DNA from: Methylobacterium sp. WL119
GTDB taxonomy: Bacteria > Pseudomonadota > Alphaproteobacteria > Rhizobiales > Beijerinckiaceae
Length of the DNA: 64,000 nt
Direction: 5' to 3'
Assembly: GCF_008039875.1 (NCBI RefSeq)
Contig: NZ_VRUU01000012.1
Span: 16,596 to 80,595 of the forward strand
The position numbers were made by a program, and so were the translations under genes. This document shows, piece by piece, positions 1-9,438 of the stretch (position 1 is the stretch's first letter; every line of letters begins with the position of its first letter). Under the pieces are notes generated by a model that saw only the letters and a program-made list of their open reading frames with translations, was not told the DNA's origin and made no database searches.

Positions 1-570
<570 letters not shown>

Positions 571-659
571 GAAGGGTGCCGCCGCCGACTGCCACTACGA
601 AGAGGCCAACGTCCGTATGTCCACTTCCGAGCCCGGACTGAACCGACTGCTACGACGAG

Positions 660-719
660 GTTGGATCTAAGCCGGAACGTCTGCTTCAGGGCGGATAGCC
701 GGGGTCCGCTCTCCACCCT
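660..719 (+). repeat. Dispersed intergenic repeat, copy A
   Basis: This 60-base segment matches positions 3113-3171 in the same orientation at about 47 of 60 bases by eye, with the shared core CGGAACGT-CGCTTCAGGGCG and GTCCGCTC-CCACCC. The two copies bracket the cupin/SDR/LysR group. The rest of the 571-843 gap shows no gene I can support. Confidence 0.55.
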
Positions 720-843
720 TCGCAGAACCTCGGAAAGTCCGTTTCGCGGCAGCTTGGTGATGATGACCTACGTCCGTATCGGGTAGAATTCTGCCAGTCC
801 GCTCTCGGCTTCGTTGTGTTAGAGCGGACCGGGGTGGCGAAGT

Positions 844-1242
844 TCAGGACCCGGCATACTGGTCTTCGGTGACCTGCTCCATCCAGGTCACGGCCTTGCC
901 ATCCAACCGTTCCTGGATCGCGACATGCGTCATCGCCGAGGTCGCCGTGGCCCCATGCCAATGTTTCTCATTCGGCTCGAACCAGACCACGTCGCCCGGC
1001 GCGATCTCTTTGACCGGGCCGCCCTCGCGCTGAACCCACCCACGCCCGAACGTGACGATCAGCGTCTGGCCGAATGGATGCGTATGCCACGCCGTCCGCG
1101 CGCCGGGCTCGAACGTTACGCTCGCCATCGCGACGCGGGCAGGGTCGGGAGCGCTGTGGAGCGGATCAATCCGAACTGTGCCGGTGAACCATTCGGACGG
1201 GCCCTGGCCTGAGGGCTGGCTTCCGCTGCGCTTGATGTCCAT
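844..1242 (-). CDS. Small cupin-domain protein
   Basis: This 132-aa protein is a single conserved cupin barrel. Cupin motif 1 is visible at residues 51-70 ([17 protein letters not shown]) with metal-ligand candidates His53 and His55. Motif 2 lies near residues 82-97 ([16 protein letters not shown]) with His94/His96. Such proteins are small metal-dependent enzymes or binding proteins, often near carboxymuconolactone decarboxylases or quinone metabolism genes, and the substrate is not predictable. It lies 33 bases after an SDR dehydrogenase on the same strand, so the two are probably co-transcribed and may act on the same small molecule. Confidence 0.85.
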   Translation of the reverse strand: MDIKRSGSQPSGQGPSEWFTGTVRIDPLHSAPDPARVAMASVTFEPGARTAWHTHPFGQTLIVTFGRGWVQREGGPVKEIAPGDVVWFEPNEKHWHGATATSAMTHVAIQERLDGKAVTWMEQVTEDQYAGS

Positions 1243-1275
1243 GCGATCTTTCCTTCATCGTCTCGGAAACGCCTC

Positions 1276-2022
1276 TTAGAGCGACCAGCCGCCATCGACA
1301 GAGATCGACGCGCCGGTCACGAAGGCCCCAAGGTCCGAACACATCCACAGGACGGCCTCTGCGATCTCCTCGGGCTTGCCCAGCCGTCCGACCGGCTCAA
1401 GGTCGATCGCCTTCTGGATGTCGCCGCCCGTGAAGCGGTCCATCATCGGTGTCTCGATATTCCCAGGCAAAACTGCGTTCACCCGGATCTTCGCCTTCGC
1501 GTAGTCGAGGGCGGCCGATTTGGTCAGGCCGATCAAGGCGTGCTTCGAGGCGGCATAGCTCGCACCTCCCGCGACACCCCTGATTCCAGCGCCGGACGAT
1601 GTGTTGACCACCACGCCGCCGCCCTGCCGAAGCATCTGTGCGATCTCGTACTTCATGCACACGAACGTGCCACGCAGGTTGATGTCGAGGATCTGGTCCC
1701 ATTCGTCGAGGGCGATCTCGTGGACGGGAGCGGCCTTGTTCTCGACGCCGGCGTTGTTGAAAGCACAGTCGAGGCGGCTGAACCGCTCAACGGTGCGAGC
1801 CACCGCAGCCTCGACGTCCGCTGGCACCGACACGTCGCATCGAATTGCAATCACCTCGCCGCCATCCGCTTCGATCTCAGCGCGGAGCTGTTCGAGTGCA
1901 GCCTCCGTGCGATCCGTGATGGCGACCCGAGCGCCCTCCCTTGCGAACGCAATGGCGGCGGCGCGGCCGATGCCGCTGGCCGCACCCGTGATGAAGGCGA
2001 CCTTCCCTGTAAAACGGCGCAT
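1276..2022 (-). CDS. SDR family oxidoreductase (FabG/glucose dehydrogenase-like)
   Basis: This 248-aa protein is a classical short-chain dehydrogenase. The NAD(P)-binding motif TGAASGIG is near residues 12-19, NNAG near residue 90, the catalytic Ser in VVNTSSGAG, and the active-site YAASK pair near residue 155. The C-terminus ends in the usual ITGASISVDGG-type segment (here VTGASISVDGGW). An acidic residue after the second beta strand (ITDRTEAAL) hints at NAD over NADP. It sits between a LysR regulator gene and a cupin gene on the same strand, forming a likely three-gene unit. The substrate is unknown. Confidence 0.9.
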   Translation of the reverse strand: MRRFTGKVAFITGAASGIGRAAAIAFAREGARVAITDRTEAALEQLRAEIEADGGEVIAIRCDVSVPADVEAAVARTVERFSRLDCAFNNAGVENKAAPVHEIALDEWDQILDINLRGTFVCMKYEIAQMLRQGGGVVVNTSSGAGIRGVAGGASYAASKHALIGLTKSAALDYAKAKIRVNAVLPGNIETPMMDRFTGGDIQKAIDLEPVGRLGKPEEIAEAVLWMCSDLGAFVTGASISVDGGWSL

Positions 2023-2142
2023 GTCTCAATTTCTCCGATGACCTCGATGAGGTGCCTGACGTAGCCATCGCGTGAGCCGCCGATCAGGCGTCTGTCCCTC
2101 AACGGAACGATGAGCCGCGTTCATCGTCGGACGTCGCGGCGG

Positions 2143-3057
2143 CTACAATCCGAGGGGCTTCGCCGCGCGGATCAGGTCGATGAGGAGCCGCAATCCGGTC
2201 GGCAGTTGGCGACGTCCGGGATAGTAGAGGTGGAAGCCCGGTCCCATCGGTGCCCAATCCGCCAGCACGACGCGAAGCTCGCCCCGTGCGACCACGGGTT
2301 CGACGCACGGCTTAGGAAGATAGGCGAGCCCGCCGCCCGCCACCGCAAGGGAGAGGGCGAACCACGTGTTGTCGATGGTCACCGCACCGGGAACGTCGAG
2401 GGCGATCTGCTCGTCCGCTCTCTCGAATTCCCATCGATAGAGGCTGTCGTCGCCGAGGCGAATGCGTAGGCATCGGTGAGCTGCAAGGTCACGTGGATGA
2501 TCAGGCGTTCCGTGACGATCCAGATAGGTCGGCGCTCCAACCACCACCCAGCGCAGATCGGCCGACAAACGCTGCGCCACCATATCCAGAGGCACAGTCC
2601 CGCCGTAGCGGATGCCCGCATCGGCTCTAGCTTCCACGACGTCGAGCAGATCGTTGGACACCCGGATGTCGATCTCGACCTGCGGGTGGCGCTCGTGGAA
2701 GGAAGGCAACACGGGGGCGAGCAACAACGTGCTCGCATGTTCGAGCACGTTGAGGCGGATGCGCCCGGTGACCTTCGTCGGATCCCGGTGCTGGTTGAGC
2801 ACGTCGAGCGCGGAGCCGATCGCCGCGAACGGCGCATCCAGCGAGGCGAGCAGATCTTCACCGGCTGCGGTGAGCGTGACGCTGCGACTGGTGCGGTTGA
2901 CGAGGCGCACACCGAGGCGCGCCTCCATCGCCTTGAGTGCGTGGCTGAGCGCGGAGGCGCTGACACCAAGCTCCAGACCGGCTCGCCGGAAACTGCGGTG
3001 GCGCGCGATGGCGAGGAAGGTCCCGAGGTCGGCCAGCTCGGTTCGATTGATCCGCAT
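2143..3057 (-). CDS. LysR family transcriptional regulator
   Basis: This 304-aa protein has the standard LysR layout. An N-terminal winged helix-turn-helix occupies about residues 5-65 (LGVSASALSHALKAMEARLGVRL), and a periplasmic-binding-type effector domain fills the remainder from about residue 95. Its closest relatives by eye are the LysR regulators placed beside SDR and quinone reductase genes. It lies 120 bases upstream of the SDR gene on the same strand rather than divergent, so it probably heads the unit and controls itself and the SDR and cupin genes. The inducer is unknown. Confidence 0.92.
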   Translation of the reverse strand: MRINRTELADLGTFLAIARHRSFRRAGLELGVSASALSHALKAMEARLGVRLVNRTSRSVTLTAAGEDLLASLDAPFAAIGSALDVLNQHRDPTKVTGRIRLNVLEHASTLLLAPVLPSFHERHPQVEIDIRVSNDLLDVVEARADAGIRYGGTVPLDMVAQRLSADLRWVVVGAPTYLDRHGTPDHPRDLAAHRCLRIRLGDDSLYRWEFERADEQIALDVPGAVTIDNTWFALSLAVAGGGLAYLPKPCVEPVVARGELRVVLADWAPMGPGFHLYYPGRRQLPTGLRLLIDLIRAAKPLGL

Positions 3058-3112
3058 TGGGGCAGTGGAGTGCCTGCCAACGGGAAAGCAATCCGTATCT
3101 GGTCATGACCGC

Positions 3113-3171
3113 GTTGGACCGGAGGCGGAACGTCCGCTTCAGGGCGAAGGGTCAGTGTCCGCTCCCCACCC
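3113..3171 (+). repeat. Dispersed intergenic repeat, copy B
   Basis: This is the second copy of the segment at 660-719, in the same orientation. It lies just upstream of the LysR gene (which is on the other strand) and about 100 bases before a response regulator gene. No transposase or terminal repeat is attached, so I treat it as an intergenic repeat and not as an insertion sequence. Confidence 0.55.
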
Positions 3172-3273
3172 CAAGCTGACCTCGCGAATGGGTACCAAGC
3201 GTCAGGTTTCGACCACTAGGGGCCCGCATCCACGGGACCTACGGAAACGTCGCCAGGCCGGCCTTTGGTATCC

Positions 3274-3684
3274 ATGCCCCTGCCTGACACCGCCGATGCC
3301 CCCCATGTCCTCGTGGTCGACGACGACGCCCTCATCTTGATGGATGTGTCCGACATCCTGGAGGATGCCGGTTTCGTGGTTCTTGAGGCGATGAACGTCG
3401 CCCAGGCGATGCGGGTGCTCGACGAGCACCACGGCAAGGTGCAGCTGCTGTTCACGGACGTGCAGATGCCCGGCCCGGACAACGGCTTCGACCTGGCGCG
3501 GCGGACGGCCGTGACGTGGCCCCACATCGCCATCGTGGTCGCCTCCGGCAATGTGCGACCTGAACCCGGGGACCTGCCCGATGGGGCGACGTTCATCGGG
3601 AAGCCGTTCAGCCCCTCCTTGGTCCGGCACCACGTGCGCGAGACGATGCCGCCGGAGAAGCACCCCGGGCCCCTTCGGAGGTAA
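3274..3684 (+). CDS. Single-domain response regulator (CheY-like receiver)
   Basis: This 136-aa protein is only a receiver domain with a short C-terminal extension. The acidic pocket is VVDDDA near residues 13-18, the phospho-acceptor Asp is in LLFTDVQMPG near residue 65, and the conserved Lys is in FIGKPFSP near residue 113. It has no output domain. The ATG at 3274 is chosen over an in-frame TTG three codons upstream. Such stand-alone receivers in alphaproteobacteria usually act in phosphorelays or with HWE-type kinases, but no kinase gene is nearby. Confidence 0.9.
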   Translation: MPLPDTADAPHVLVVDDDALILMDVSDILEDAGFVVLEAMNVAQAMRVLDEHHGKVQLLFTDVQMPGPDNGFDLARRTAVTWPHIAIVVASGNVRPEPGDLPDGATFIGKPFSPSLVRHHVRETMPPEKHPGPLRR

Positions 3685-3769
3685 GCCCGGGATCGGTTGG
3701 CCGGAGCCCCATGCCTCCTCCCGGCTCTCCTCGATCATCGACCGGATGCGAGCGACCCTCGATGTCGGG

Positions 3770-3838
3770 TTAGGCGAGGTCTTCGAGAATGTCGGAGACC
3801 AACCTGCCTACCTTCGGCTCGTCTTCGACCACCAGCAT
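3770..3838 (-). pseudogene. Truncated response regulator fragment at end of the cus operon
   Basis: An ATG 16 bases after the cusA stop codon begins a 22-residue reading frame, MLVVEDEPKVGRLVSDILED plus LA, followed by TAA. This is the start of an OmpR/CheY-type receiver domain, including the two acidic pocket residues. The receiver sequence is lost right after helix 1. It is most likely a decayed or truncated regulator gene that once followed cusA. It could in principle be a deletion junction, because the plus-strand receiver gene ends only 85 bases away. Confidence 0.6.
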
Positions 3839-3854
3839 GGTCTCGTCCTCGTTG

Positions 3855-6800
3855 TCATTCCGCGGCCAAGGGCATCGTGTGCCCCTCGACGGGTTCCGGC
3901 CGCATGTCGGATCTCGGCAGTCCCCATCCCTTCACCAGCCCGTACACCGCCGGGATCACGACGAGGGTCAGGACGGTCGACGACACCATGCCGCCGATCA
4001 TCGGCACCGCGATGCGCTGCATGACCTCGGAGCCCGAGCCGGTGCTCCACAGGATGGGTAACAGCCCGGCCATGATGGCGACCACGGTCATCATCTTGGG
4101 CCGCACCCGCTCGACCGCGCCGACCATGATCGCCCGCCTCAGGTCATTTCGCGATAGGGGCCGGCCCTCCCGCTCGCACTCCGTCCGGACCTCGGCCAGC
4201 GCATGGTCGAGGTAGACCAGCATGATCACCCCGGTCTCGGCGGCGACCCCGGCGAGCGCGATGAAGCCCACGGCCACGGCGACCGACAGGTTGAAGCCGA
4301 GCCACCACATCAGCCAGACGCCGCCGACCAGGGCGAAGGGCAGCGACAGCATCACGATGAGGGTCTCGGTCAGGCGCCGGAAGTTCAGGTAGAGCATCAG
4401 GAACACGGTCAGGAGGGTCAGGGGCACCACGATCTTGAGCCGGGCCGTCGCGCGGTCGAGGTACTCGACCTGCCCGCTCCACTGGAGGGTGGTCCCCGGC
4501 GGCAGGCTCACCTCGCCGGCCACCGCCGCTCGCGCCTCGGCCACGTAGCCGCCAAGGTCGCGCCCGGTGACATCGACGTAGATGAAGACCGCGAGTTGCC
4601 CGTTCTCGGTCCGGATCTGGGTCGGCCCCCGGGCCAGCGCGACCTTGGCGACTTCGCCCAAGGGGACCGTGCCTCCGCCCGCGATGGGTACCTGCACCTC
4701 GGTCGCGATGGATTGTGGGCTCGACCGGAAGGCGCGCGGGTAGCGAACGTTCACGGTGTAGCGCTCGCGGCCCTCGACGGTGTTGGTCACGCTCTCACCG
4801 CCGAGCGCCATCGCGATGACGTCCTGAACCTCGCCGACCGTTAGGCCGTAGCGGCCCAGAACCTCACGGTCCGGCGTGATGTCGAGGAAGTACCCGCCCT
4901 GGACGCGCTCGGCATAGGCGCTCGACGTGCCCGGCACCGCCTTCACCACCGCCTCGACCCGGCGGGCGACCTTCTCCATCTCGGCGAGGTCGGTTCCGAG
5001 CACCTTGATGCCGACGGGGGTTCGGATGCCGGTGGCGAGCATGTCGATGCGGGCGCGGATCGGCTGGGTCCAGGCGTTGGAGACACCGGGGAACTGGAGT
5101 GCGGCATCCATCTCGGCCTTGAGGCTCGCCAACGTCACGCCCGGGCGCCACTCCGCCTTCGGCTTCAGGTTGACGATGGTCTCGAACATCTCGGAGGGCG
5201 CCGGGTCCGTGGCCGTGTTGGCCCGGCCCGCCTTGCCGTACACAGACAGGACTTCCGGGAAGCTCTTCAGGATGGTGTCCTGTCTCCCTAAAAGCTCTCC
5301 GGCCTTGGTCACCGAGATGCCCGGCAGGGTGGTCGGCATGTACATCAGGGTGCCCTCGTCGAGGTCGGGCATGAACTCGGACCCGAGTTGCAGGGCCGGC
5401 CAGACCGAGGCGCCTAGAACGCCCAGCGCGATCAGGATGGTCAGCACCCGCGCCCGCAGGACGCCGGCGATGATGGGACGGTAGAGCCAGATCAGGAGCC
5501 GGTTCACCGGATTGCGGTGCTCGGGCACGATGCGGCCGCGCACGAACAGGACCATCAGGGCCGGAACCAGCGTCACCGACAGCACCGCCGCCGCCGCCAT
5601 CGCGAACGTCTTGGTGAAGGCCAGCGGCCCGAACAGACGCCCTTCCTGGCTCTCCAGGGTGAAGATGGGCAGGAAGCTGACCGTGATGATGAGGAGCGAG
5701 AAGAACAGCGAGGGACCGACCTCGGAGGCGGCCTCTATCAGGACCTGGACCCGGGGCTTGCCGGGGTCCGCCCGCTCCAGGTGCTTGTGGGCGTTCTCGA
5801 TCATGACGATGGCGGCGTCGATCATGGCGCCGACCGCGATGGCGATGCCGCCCAGGCTCATGATGTTGGCGCCCAAGCCCAGCGCCTTCATGCCCGCGAA
5901 CGCCATCAGGATGCCGACCGGCAGCATCAGGATGGCCACCAGCGCGCTGCGCACGTGGAGCAGGAACACGACGCAGACGAGAGCGACGATGGCGCTCTCC
6001 TCGATCAGGGTGCCCTTGAGGGTCTCGATGGCCGCCTCGATCAGGTGCGAGCGGTCGTAGACGGGCAGGATCTCGGTGCCCTTCGGCAGGCTGGCGGCGA
6101 CTTCGGCGAGGCGCGCCTTGGCGCTCGCGATGACGTCGAGCGCGTTCGCCCCGAAGCGCTGGAGGATGATGCCGCCGGCGACCTCGCCGTCCCCGTTCAT
6201 CTCGGTGATGCCGCGGCGCTCGTCGGGACCGAGCTCGACCCGGGCGACGTCCTTCACCCGCAGGGGTGTGCCCGCCTCCGTCCTCAGGACGATGCTCCCG
6301 ATGTCGGCGACGCTCTTGAGGTACCCGCGGCCACGGACGACGAACTCGAACTCGGACAACTCGACGGTGCGGCCGCCGACGTCGGCGTTGCTCGACCTGA
6401 TGGCCTCCCGGAGCTTGGACATGGTGATGCCCTGCGCCCGCAGTCGGTTCGGATCGACGACGACGTTGTACTGCTTCACGAAGCCGCCGACGCCGGCGAC
6501 CTCGGCCACGCCCTCGGCACGCGACGCTCCGAAGCGGACGACCCAGTCCTGGAGCGAGCGGAGTTCGGCCAGCGACCGCTCCTTGGCGACCACGACGTAC
6601 TGATAGACCCAGCCCACCCCTGTCGCGTCCGGTCCCAGCGTCGGGGTCACCCCTGCCGGTAGGCGCTTGGCCACCGTGTTGAGGTATTCGAGCACCCGGC
6701 TGCGGGCCCAGTACGGGTCGGTGCCGTCCTCGAAGATGACGTAGACGAACGAGACCCCGAAGAACGAGAACCCCCTCACCACCTTCGACCGCGGCACCGT

Positions 6801-7022
6801 CAGCATGGCCGTGGTCAGCGGGTAGGTGACCTGATCCTCGATGACCTGGGGCGCCTGCCCGGGGTACTCGGTGTAGACGATGGTCTGGACGTCCGAGAGG
6901 TCCGGGATCGCGTCGAGCGGCAGGGTCCTCAGGGCGTAGAGCCCGGCTCCCACCGCGAACACGGTCCCGATCAAGACTAGCACCAGATTCTTTGCCGACC
7001 AGGCGATGAGGCGGGAGATCAT
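3855..7022 (-). CDS. cusA: CusA/CzcA-type heavy-metal RND efflux permease
   Basis: This 1055-aa inner-membrane proton/metal antiporter is the normal length for the HME-RND family. It has an N-terminal helix starting at MISRLIAWSAKNL, two large periplasmic loops and about twelve membrane helices. The family signature GAMIDAAIVMIENAHKH lies near residues 395-412 and is the form typical of the copper/silver pumps. The start ATG at 7022 overlaps the stop of the adaptor gene in an ATGA arrangement, which argues against the longer open frame extending upstream. With CusB it would export Cu(I)/Ag(I) or a related cation; no outer-membrane CusC gene is in this operon. Confidence 0.93.
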   Translation of the reverse strand: MISRLIAWSAKNLVLVLIGTVFAVGAGLYALRTLPLDAIPDLSDVQTIVYTEYPGQAPQVIEDQVTYPLTTAMLTVPRSKVVRGFSFFGVSFVYVIFEDGTDPYWARSRVLEYLNTVAKRLPAGVTPTLGPDATGVGWVYQYVVVAKERSLAELRSLQDWVVRFGASRAEGVAEVAGVGGFVKQYNVVVDPNRLRAQGITMSKLREAIRSSNADVGGRTVELSEFEFVVRGRGYLKSVADIGSIVLRTEAGTPLRVKDVARVELGPDERRGITEMNGDGEVAGGIILQRFGANALDVIASAKARLAEVAASLPKGTEILPVYDRSHLIEAAIETLKGTLIEESAIVALVCVVFLLHVRSALVAILMLPVGILMAFAGMKALGLGANIMSLGGIAIAVGAMIDAAIVMIENAHKHLERADPGKPRVQVLIEAASEVGPSLFFSLLIITVSFLPIFTLESQEGRLFGPLAFTKTFAMAAAAVLSVTLVPALMVLFVRGRIVPEHRNPVNRLLIWLYRPIIAGVLRARVLTILIALGVLGASVWPALQLGSEFMPDLDEGTLMYMPTTLPGISVTKAGELLGRQDTILKSFPEVLSVYGKAGRANTATDPAPSEMFETIVNLKPKAEWRPGVTLASLKAEMDAALQFPGVSNAWTQPIRARIDMLATGIRTPVGIKVLGTDLAEMEKVARRVEAVVKAVPGTSSAYAERVQGGYFLDITPDREVLGRYGLTVGEVQDVIAMALGGESVTNTVEGRERYTVNVRYPRAFRSSPQSIATEVQVPIAGGGTVPLGEVAKVALARGPTQIRTENGQLAVFIYVDVTGRDLGGYVAEARAAVAGEVSLPPGTTLQWSGQVEYLDRATARLKIVVPLTLLTVFLMLYLNFRRLTETLIVMLSLPFALVGGVWLMWWLGFNLSVAVAVGFIALAGVAAETGVIMLVYLDHALAEVRTECEREGRPLSRNDLRRAIMVGAVERVRPKMMTVVAIMAGLLPILWSTGSGSEVMQRIAVPMIGGMVSSTVLTLVVIPAVYGLVKGWGLPRSDMRPEPVEGHTMPLAAE

Positions 7023-8524
7023 GGCGCCTTTCCCTCGGCGGCGGCCTGCGGGCCCGGGTCGGGTTTGGGCTCCGAAAGCCCCTGCAGCGCCGCCTTCAGG
7101 TTGCTCTCGGCGTCGATCAGGAAGTTGGCCGAGGTCACCACGCGGTCGCCCGCGGCGATGCCGTCGCGGACCTCGACGTAGCCGTCGCCGCGGACGCCGA
7201 GCCTGACCGGTCGCGGTTCGAAGCGACCCTCGCCCTTGTCCAGCAGGACGACCTGTTTCGTGCCGGTGTCGATGACCGCGTCGTCGGGCACCGCGACCAC
7301 CGGCCTGTCGCTGCCGGTGGCGATCGTCACGTCGGCAAACATCCCCGGGCGCAGGTCGCCGTTCGGGTTGGGCATTTCGATGCGCAGACGGGCTGTCCGG
7401 GTCCCCATCGCGAGGTGCGGGTAGATCCGGGTCACCGCGCCGGTGAAGACGCGGTCCGGGAACGTCCTGGCGCGCACGGTCGCCATCTGGCCTTCTGCCA
7501 CGGCCGCCAAGTCGCGTTCGGTCACGTCGGCGAGGACCCAGACCTTGGAATGGTCGACGAGCTTGAACAGCGTGTCGCCGGACTTGGCGCGCATGCCGTC
7601 GGAGACATTGCGCTCGACCACGACGCCGTCGCGGGGCGCCGACCACGTGATGGTCGAGGGGACTTTTCGGGATCGCTCGATCTCGTCGATGACCTCGGGC
7701 GGGATGCCGAGGTTCTCCAGGCGCCGGCGGGCGCCCTCGTAGCCGATGCCGGTGAGGTACTGCGCAGCCGCCGCGTTCATCTCCGGCGAGAACAGGCGCA
7801 GGAGCGGCTGGCCCTTGTGCACGTGGTCGCCGGTGGTGACGCCCTCGACCTTCTCGATGAATGCGTCGGTGCGCATCGCGATGACCGAGATCCGGCGCTC
7901 GTCCTCCTCGATGGCGCCGGGCGCGCGCACCGGCATCGACAGGACGCGTCGGTCGACGACCGCCGTCCGGACCCCGGTGCGCTGTAGCTTGCCGGGCGAG
8001 ATTTTCACGGTGCCGTCCTCGGTGTCCTCCCCCTCGTAGACGGGGAGGTAGTCCATCCCCATCGAGTCCTTCTTCGGGGTCGGCGAGGTGTCCGGCAGGC
8101 CCATCGGGTTGCGGTAGAAGCGCACCTTGCGGGCCCCCGCAGGCGTGGTGGCCTGACCCATGGCCATGTCGCCGTGCCCGGCGTCGGGCATCGCCTCCGC
8201 CTCGTCGGGTTCGTCGAAGCGCACCTCCTCGCTGGCGCGGACGGCGCGATAGTCGCGACCGTCCGCCGTGCGCCTCGGCTCGGAGGCGTAGTCCGGCTTC
8301 CCGTCCGGGTCCTGGTAGAAGACGACCGGTCCCGTCGCCTTCGCCGCGACCGATGCCTGTATCGGGGATGCCGGCCGGGGCGTGCTCGGCAGCCAGTGGG
8401 TGAACCCGGTCCGCGCCTGCTGGACGAGCGCCGGCACGGGGCTTCCCTCATGCCCCGCGCCATACCCCAGGGCCCCCGCCGCGAGCGCGGCGAGGGTCCC
8501 GGCCAGCCATGCCATCCGGCTCAC
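7019..8524 (-). CDS. cusB: CusB-type RND periplasmic adaptor with two metal-binding domains
   Basis: This 501-aa periplasmic membrane-fusion protein has an N-terminal signal or anchor helix. Two tandem heavy-metal-binding (HMBD) repeats follow: a degenerate one near residues 66-100 (VFYQDPDGKPDY) and a clear one near 133-165 (FYRNPMGLPDTSPTPKKDSM). Between the two repeats runs a His/Met-containing linker (DAGHGDMAMG). The rest is the usual barrel, lipoyl and hairpin arrangement, with GVRTAVVDRR, LVDHSKVWVLADV and a C-terminal LIDAESNL. It delivers metal to, and seals, the CusA pump. It overlaps the neighbours on both sides by 4 bases, so it is translationally coupled. Confidence 0.93.
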   Translation of the reverse strand: MSRMAWLAGTLAALAAGALGYGAGHEGSPVPALVQQARTGFTHWLPSTPRPASPIQASVAAKATGPVVFYQDPDGKPDYASEPRRTADGRDYRAVRASEEVRFDEPDEAEAMPDAGHGDMAMGQATTPAGARKVRFYRNPMGLPDTSPTPKKDSMGMDYLPVYEGEDTEDGTVKISPGKLQRTGVRTAVVDRRVLSMPVRAPGAIEEDERRISVIAMRTDAFIEKVEGVTTGDHVHKGQPLLRLFSPEMNAAAAQYLTGIGYEGARRRLENLGIPPEVIDEIERSRKVPSTITWSAPRDGVVVERNVSDGMRAKSGDTLFKLVDHSKVWVLADVTERDLAAVAEGQMATVRARTFPDRVFTGAVTRIYPHLAMGTRTARLRIEMPNPNGDLRPGMFADVTIATGSDRPVVAVPDDAVIDTGTKQVVLLDKGEGRFEPRPVRLGVRGDGYVEVRDGIAAGDRVVTSANFLIDAESNLKAALQGLSEPKPDPGPQAAAEGKAP

Positions 8525-8916
8525 TTGGTGGCCTTGAACACCAGCTTGTTCTCGACGGTGCCGGTCTCGCCCTGAACCTTGGCTCCGAGCGAGAGGCGCC
8601 AGCCGCCGGCCATCGTCAGCTTCGCCTTGAACCGGTAGAGGCCCGGCTCCGGCGACGGTAGCTGCTCGATCCTGGAGGTCATCTCCTCCATGCTGTCGGG
8701 CGCCATGTCGATGCGCTTGGCGAAGATGACGGCGTTCGGCACGGGCTTGGACGTGCGCTTATCGACGAGGCGGACGTCGAGGATGGCCTCGCCCTGCTTG
8801 GCCTCGTCCTTCACCAGTTGGAACTCGTAGTCCTTGGTGTCGGCCCGGGCCGCGGTGGTCAGGGCGAGACCGAGCAGCGCAGCCGTCAGGGCGCGTGAAA
8901 ACGATGTCTTGGACAC
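8521..8916 (-). CDS. FixH/YtkA-like exported protein
   Basis: This 131-aa protein begins at a GTG at 8916 preceded by GGAG. It has an N-terminal signal peptide ending near AARA, followed by a single beta-sandwich domain of the FixH/YtkA-like type (LDVRLVDKRTSKPVPNA, then PGLYRFKAKLTMAGGWRLSL). Relatives sit beside CusAB genes in many proteobacteria and are thought to be periplasmic metal or copper accessory proteins; the exact role is not established. The stop codon overlaps the cusB start (ATGA), and the FixH-cusB-cusA order supports a function in metal export. Confidence 0.85.
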   Translation of the reverse strand: MSKTSFSRALTAALLGLALTTAARADTKDYEFQLVKDEAKQGEAILDVRLVDKRTSKPVPNAVIFAKRIDMAPDSMEEMTSRIEQLPSPEPGLYRFKAKLTMAGGWRLSLGAKVQGETGTVENKLVFKATK

Positions 8917-8998
8917 GGTGGATGATCTCCTGAAAACGATGTGACCCGGGCCTTCAGGCGCGCGGGATCGGCCGGCGCAGGCGCCGGCGGCATCGGGT

Positions 8999-9412
8999 TC
9001 AGGCTCGGGGAGGCTCGGTGGGCGGCCCTTGCGACAGGCTGTCGAAGGAGGCGGTGACGCCCCAGATCGGCCCCTCGACGCCGGCAACGCGGCCCGGAAG
9101 TCCGACGGTGACCGGCAGCCCGGTGGCGACCTTCGCCAAGCAAAGCGCCATCAAGGGGCAGCCCTTCGAGCAATCGGGCAAGTCCGGCCGCTCCTTGGGG
9201 CAACACGGCATCTCGTCCATGGCCATCCCGGCCATGTCGTCCATGGCCTCGTCGGGCATCGCCATGACGTTACCCTGAACGGCCATCGGCGCGCGCATGC
9301 CCGCGGCGGCCGCGGATGCGGTCACCGGCGCAAGGGCGAGGCTGAGAACCGCCAGGAGCGGAAGCAGCCTGCGAAGGGCGAGCCAGAAGGTCACCGTCGG
9401 ACGATGCCACAT
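8999..9412 (-). CDS. Exported Met/Cys-rich hypothetical protein of the ars-cus operon
   Basis: This 137-aa protein has a signal peptide (hydrophobic residues about 9-36, ending near SAAAAG). It then has a methionine-rich run (MAMPDEAMDDMAGMAMDEM) and a cluster of four cysteines in CCPKERPDLPDCSKGC with a fifth in LCLAK. This resembles the DUF2946-type proteins found near copper and cus genes. The Met and Cys ligands suggest periplasmic binding of Cu(I), Ag(I) or As(III), which is an inference. It lies 27 bases after the MFS gene and 82 bases before the FixH gene, joining the arsenic and copper halves of the operon. The ATG at 9412 gives the signal peptide. Confidence 0.78.
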   Translation of the reverse strand: MWHRPTVTFWLALRRLLPLLAVLSLALAPVTASAAAAGMRAPMAVQGNVMAMPDEAMDDMAGMAMDEMPCCPKERPDLPDCSKGCPLMALCLAKVATGLPVTVGLPGRVAGVEGPIWGVTASFDSLSQGPPTEPPRA

Positions 9413-9438
9413 CGTAGACCGGCGAGGAAGGGACGGGA

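Noticed and set aside
7023..7646. 208-codon upstream extension of the cusA frame
   Set aside because: It overlaps the well-supported cusB gene entirely, and the true start at 7022 has an ATGA overlap with the cusB stop and the standard N-terminus.
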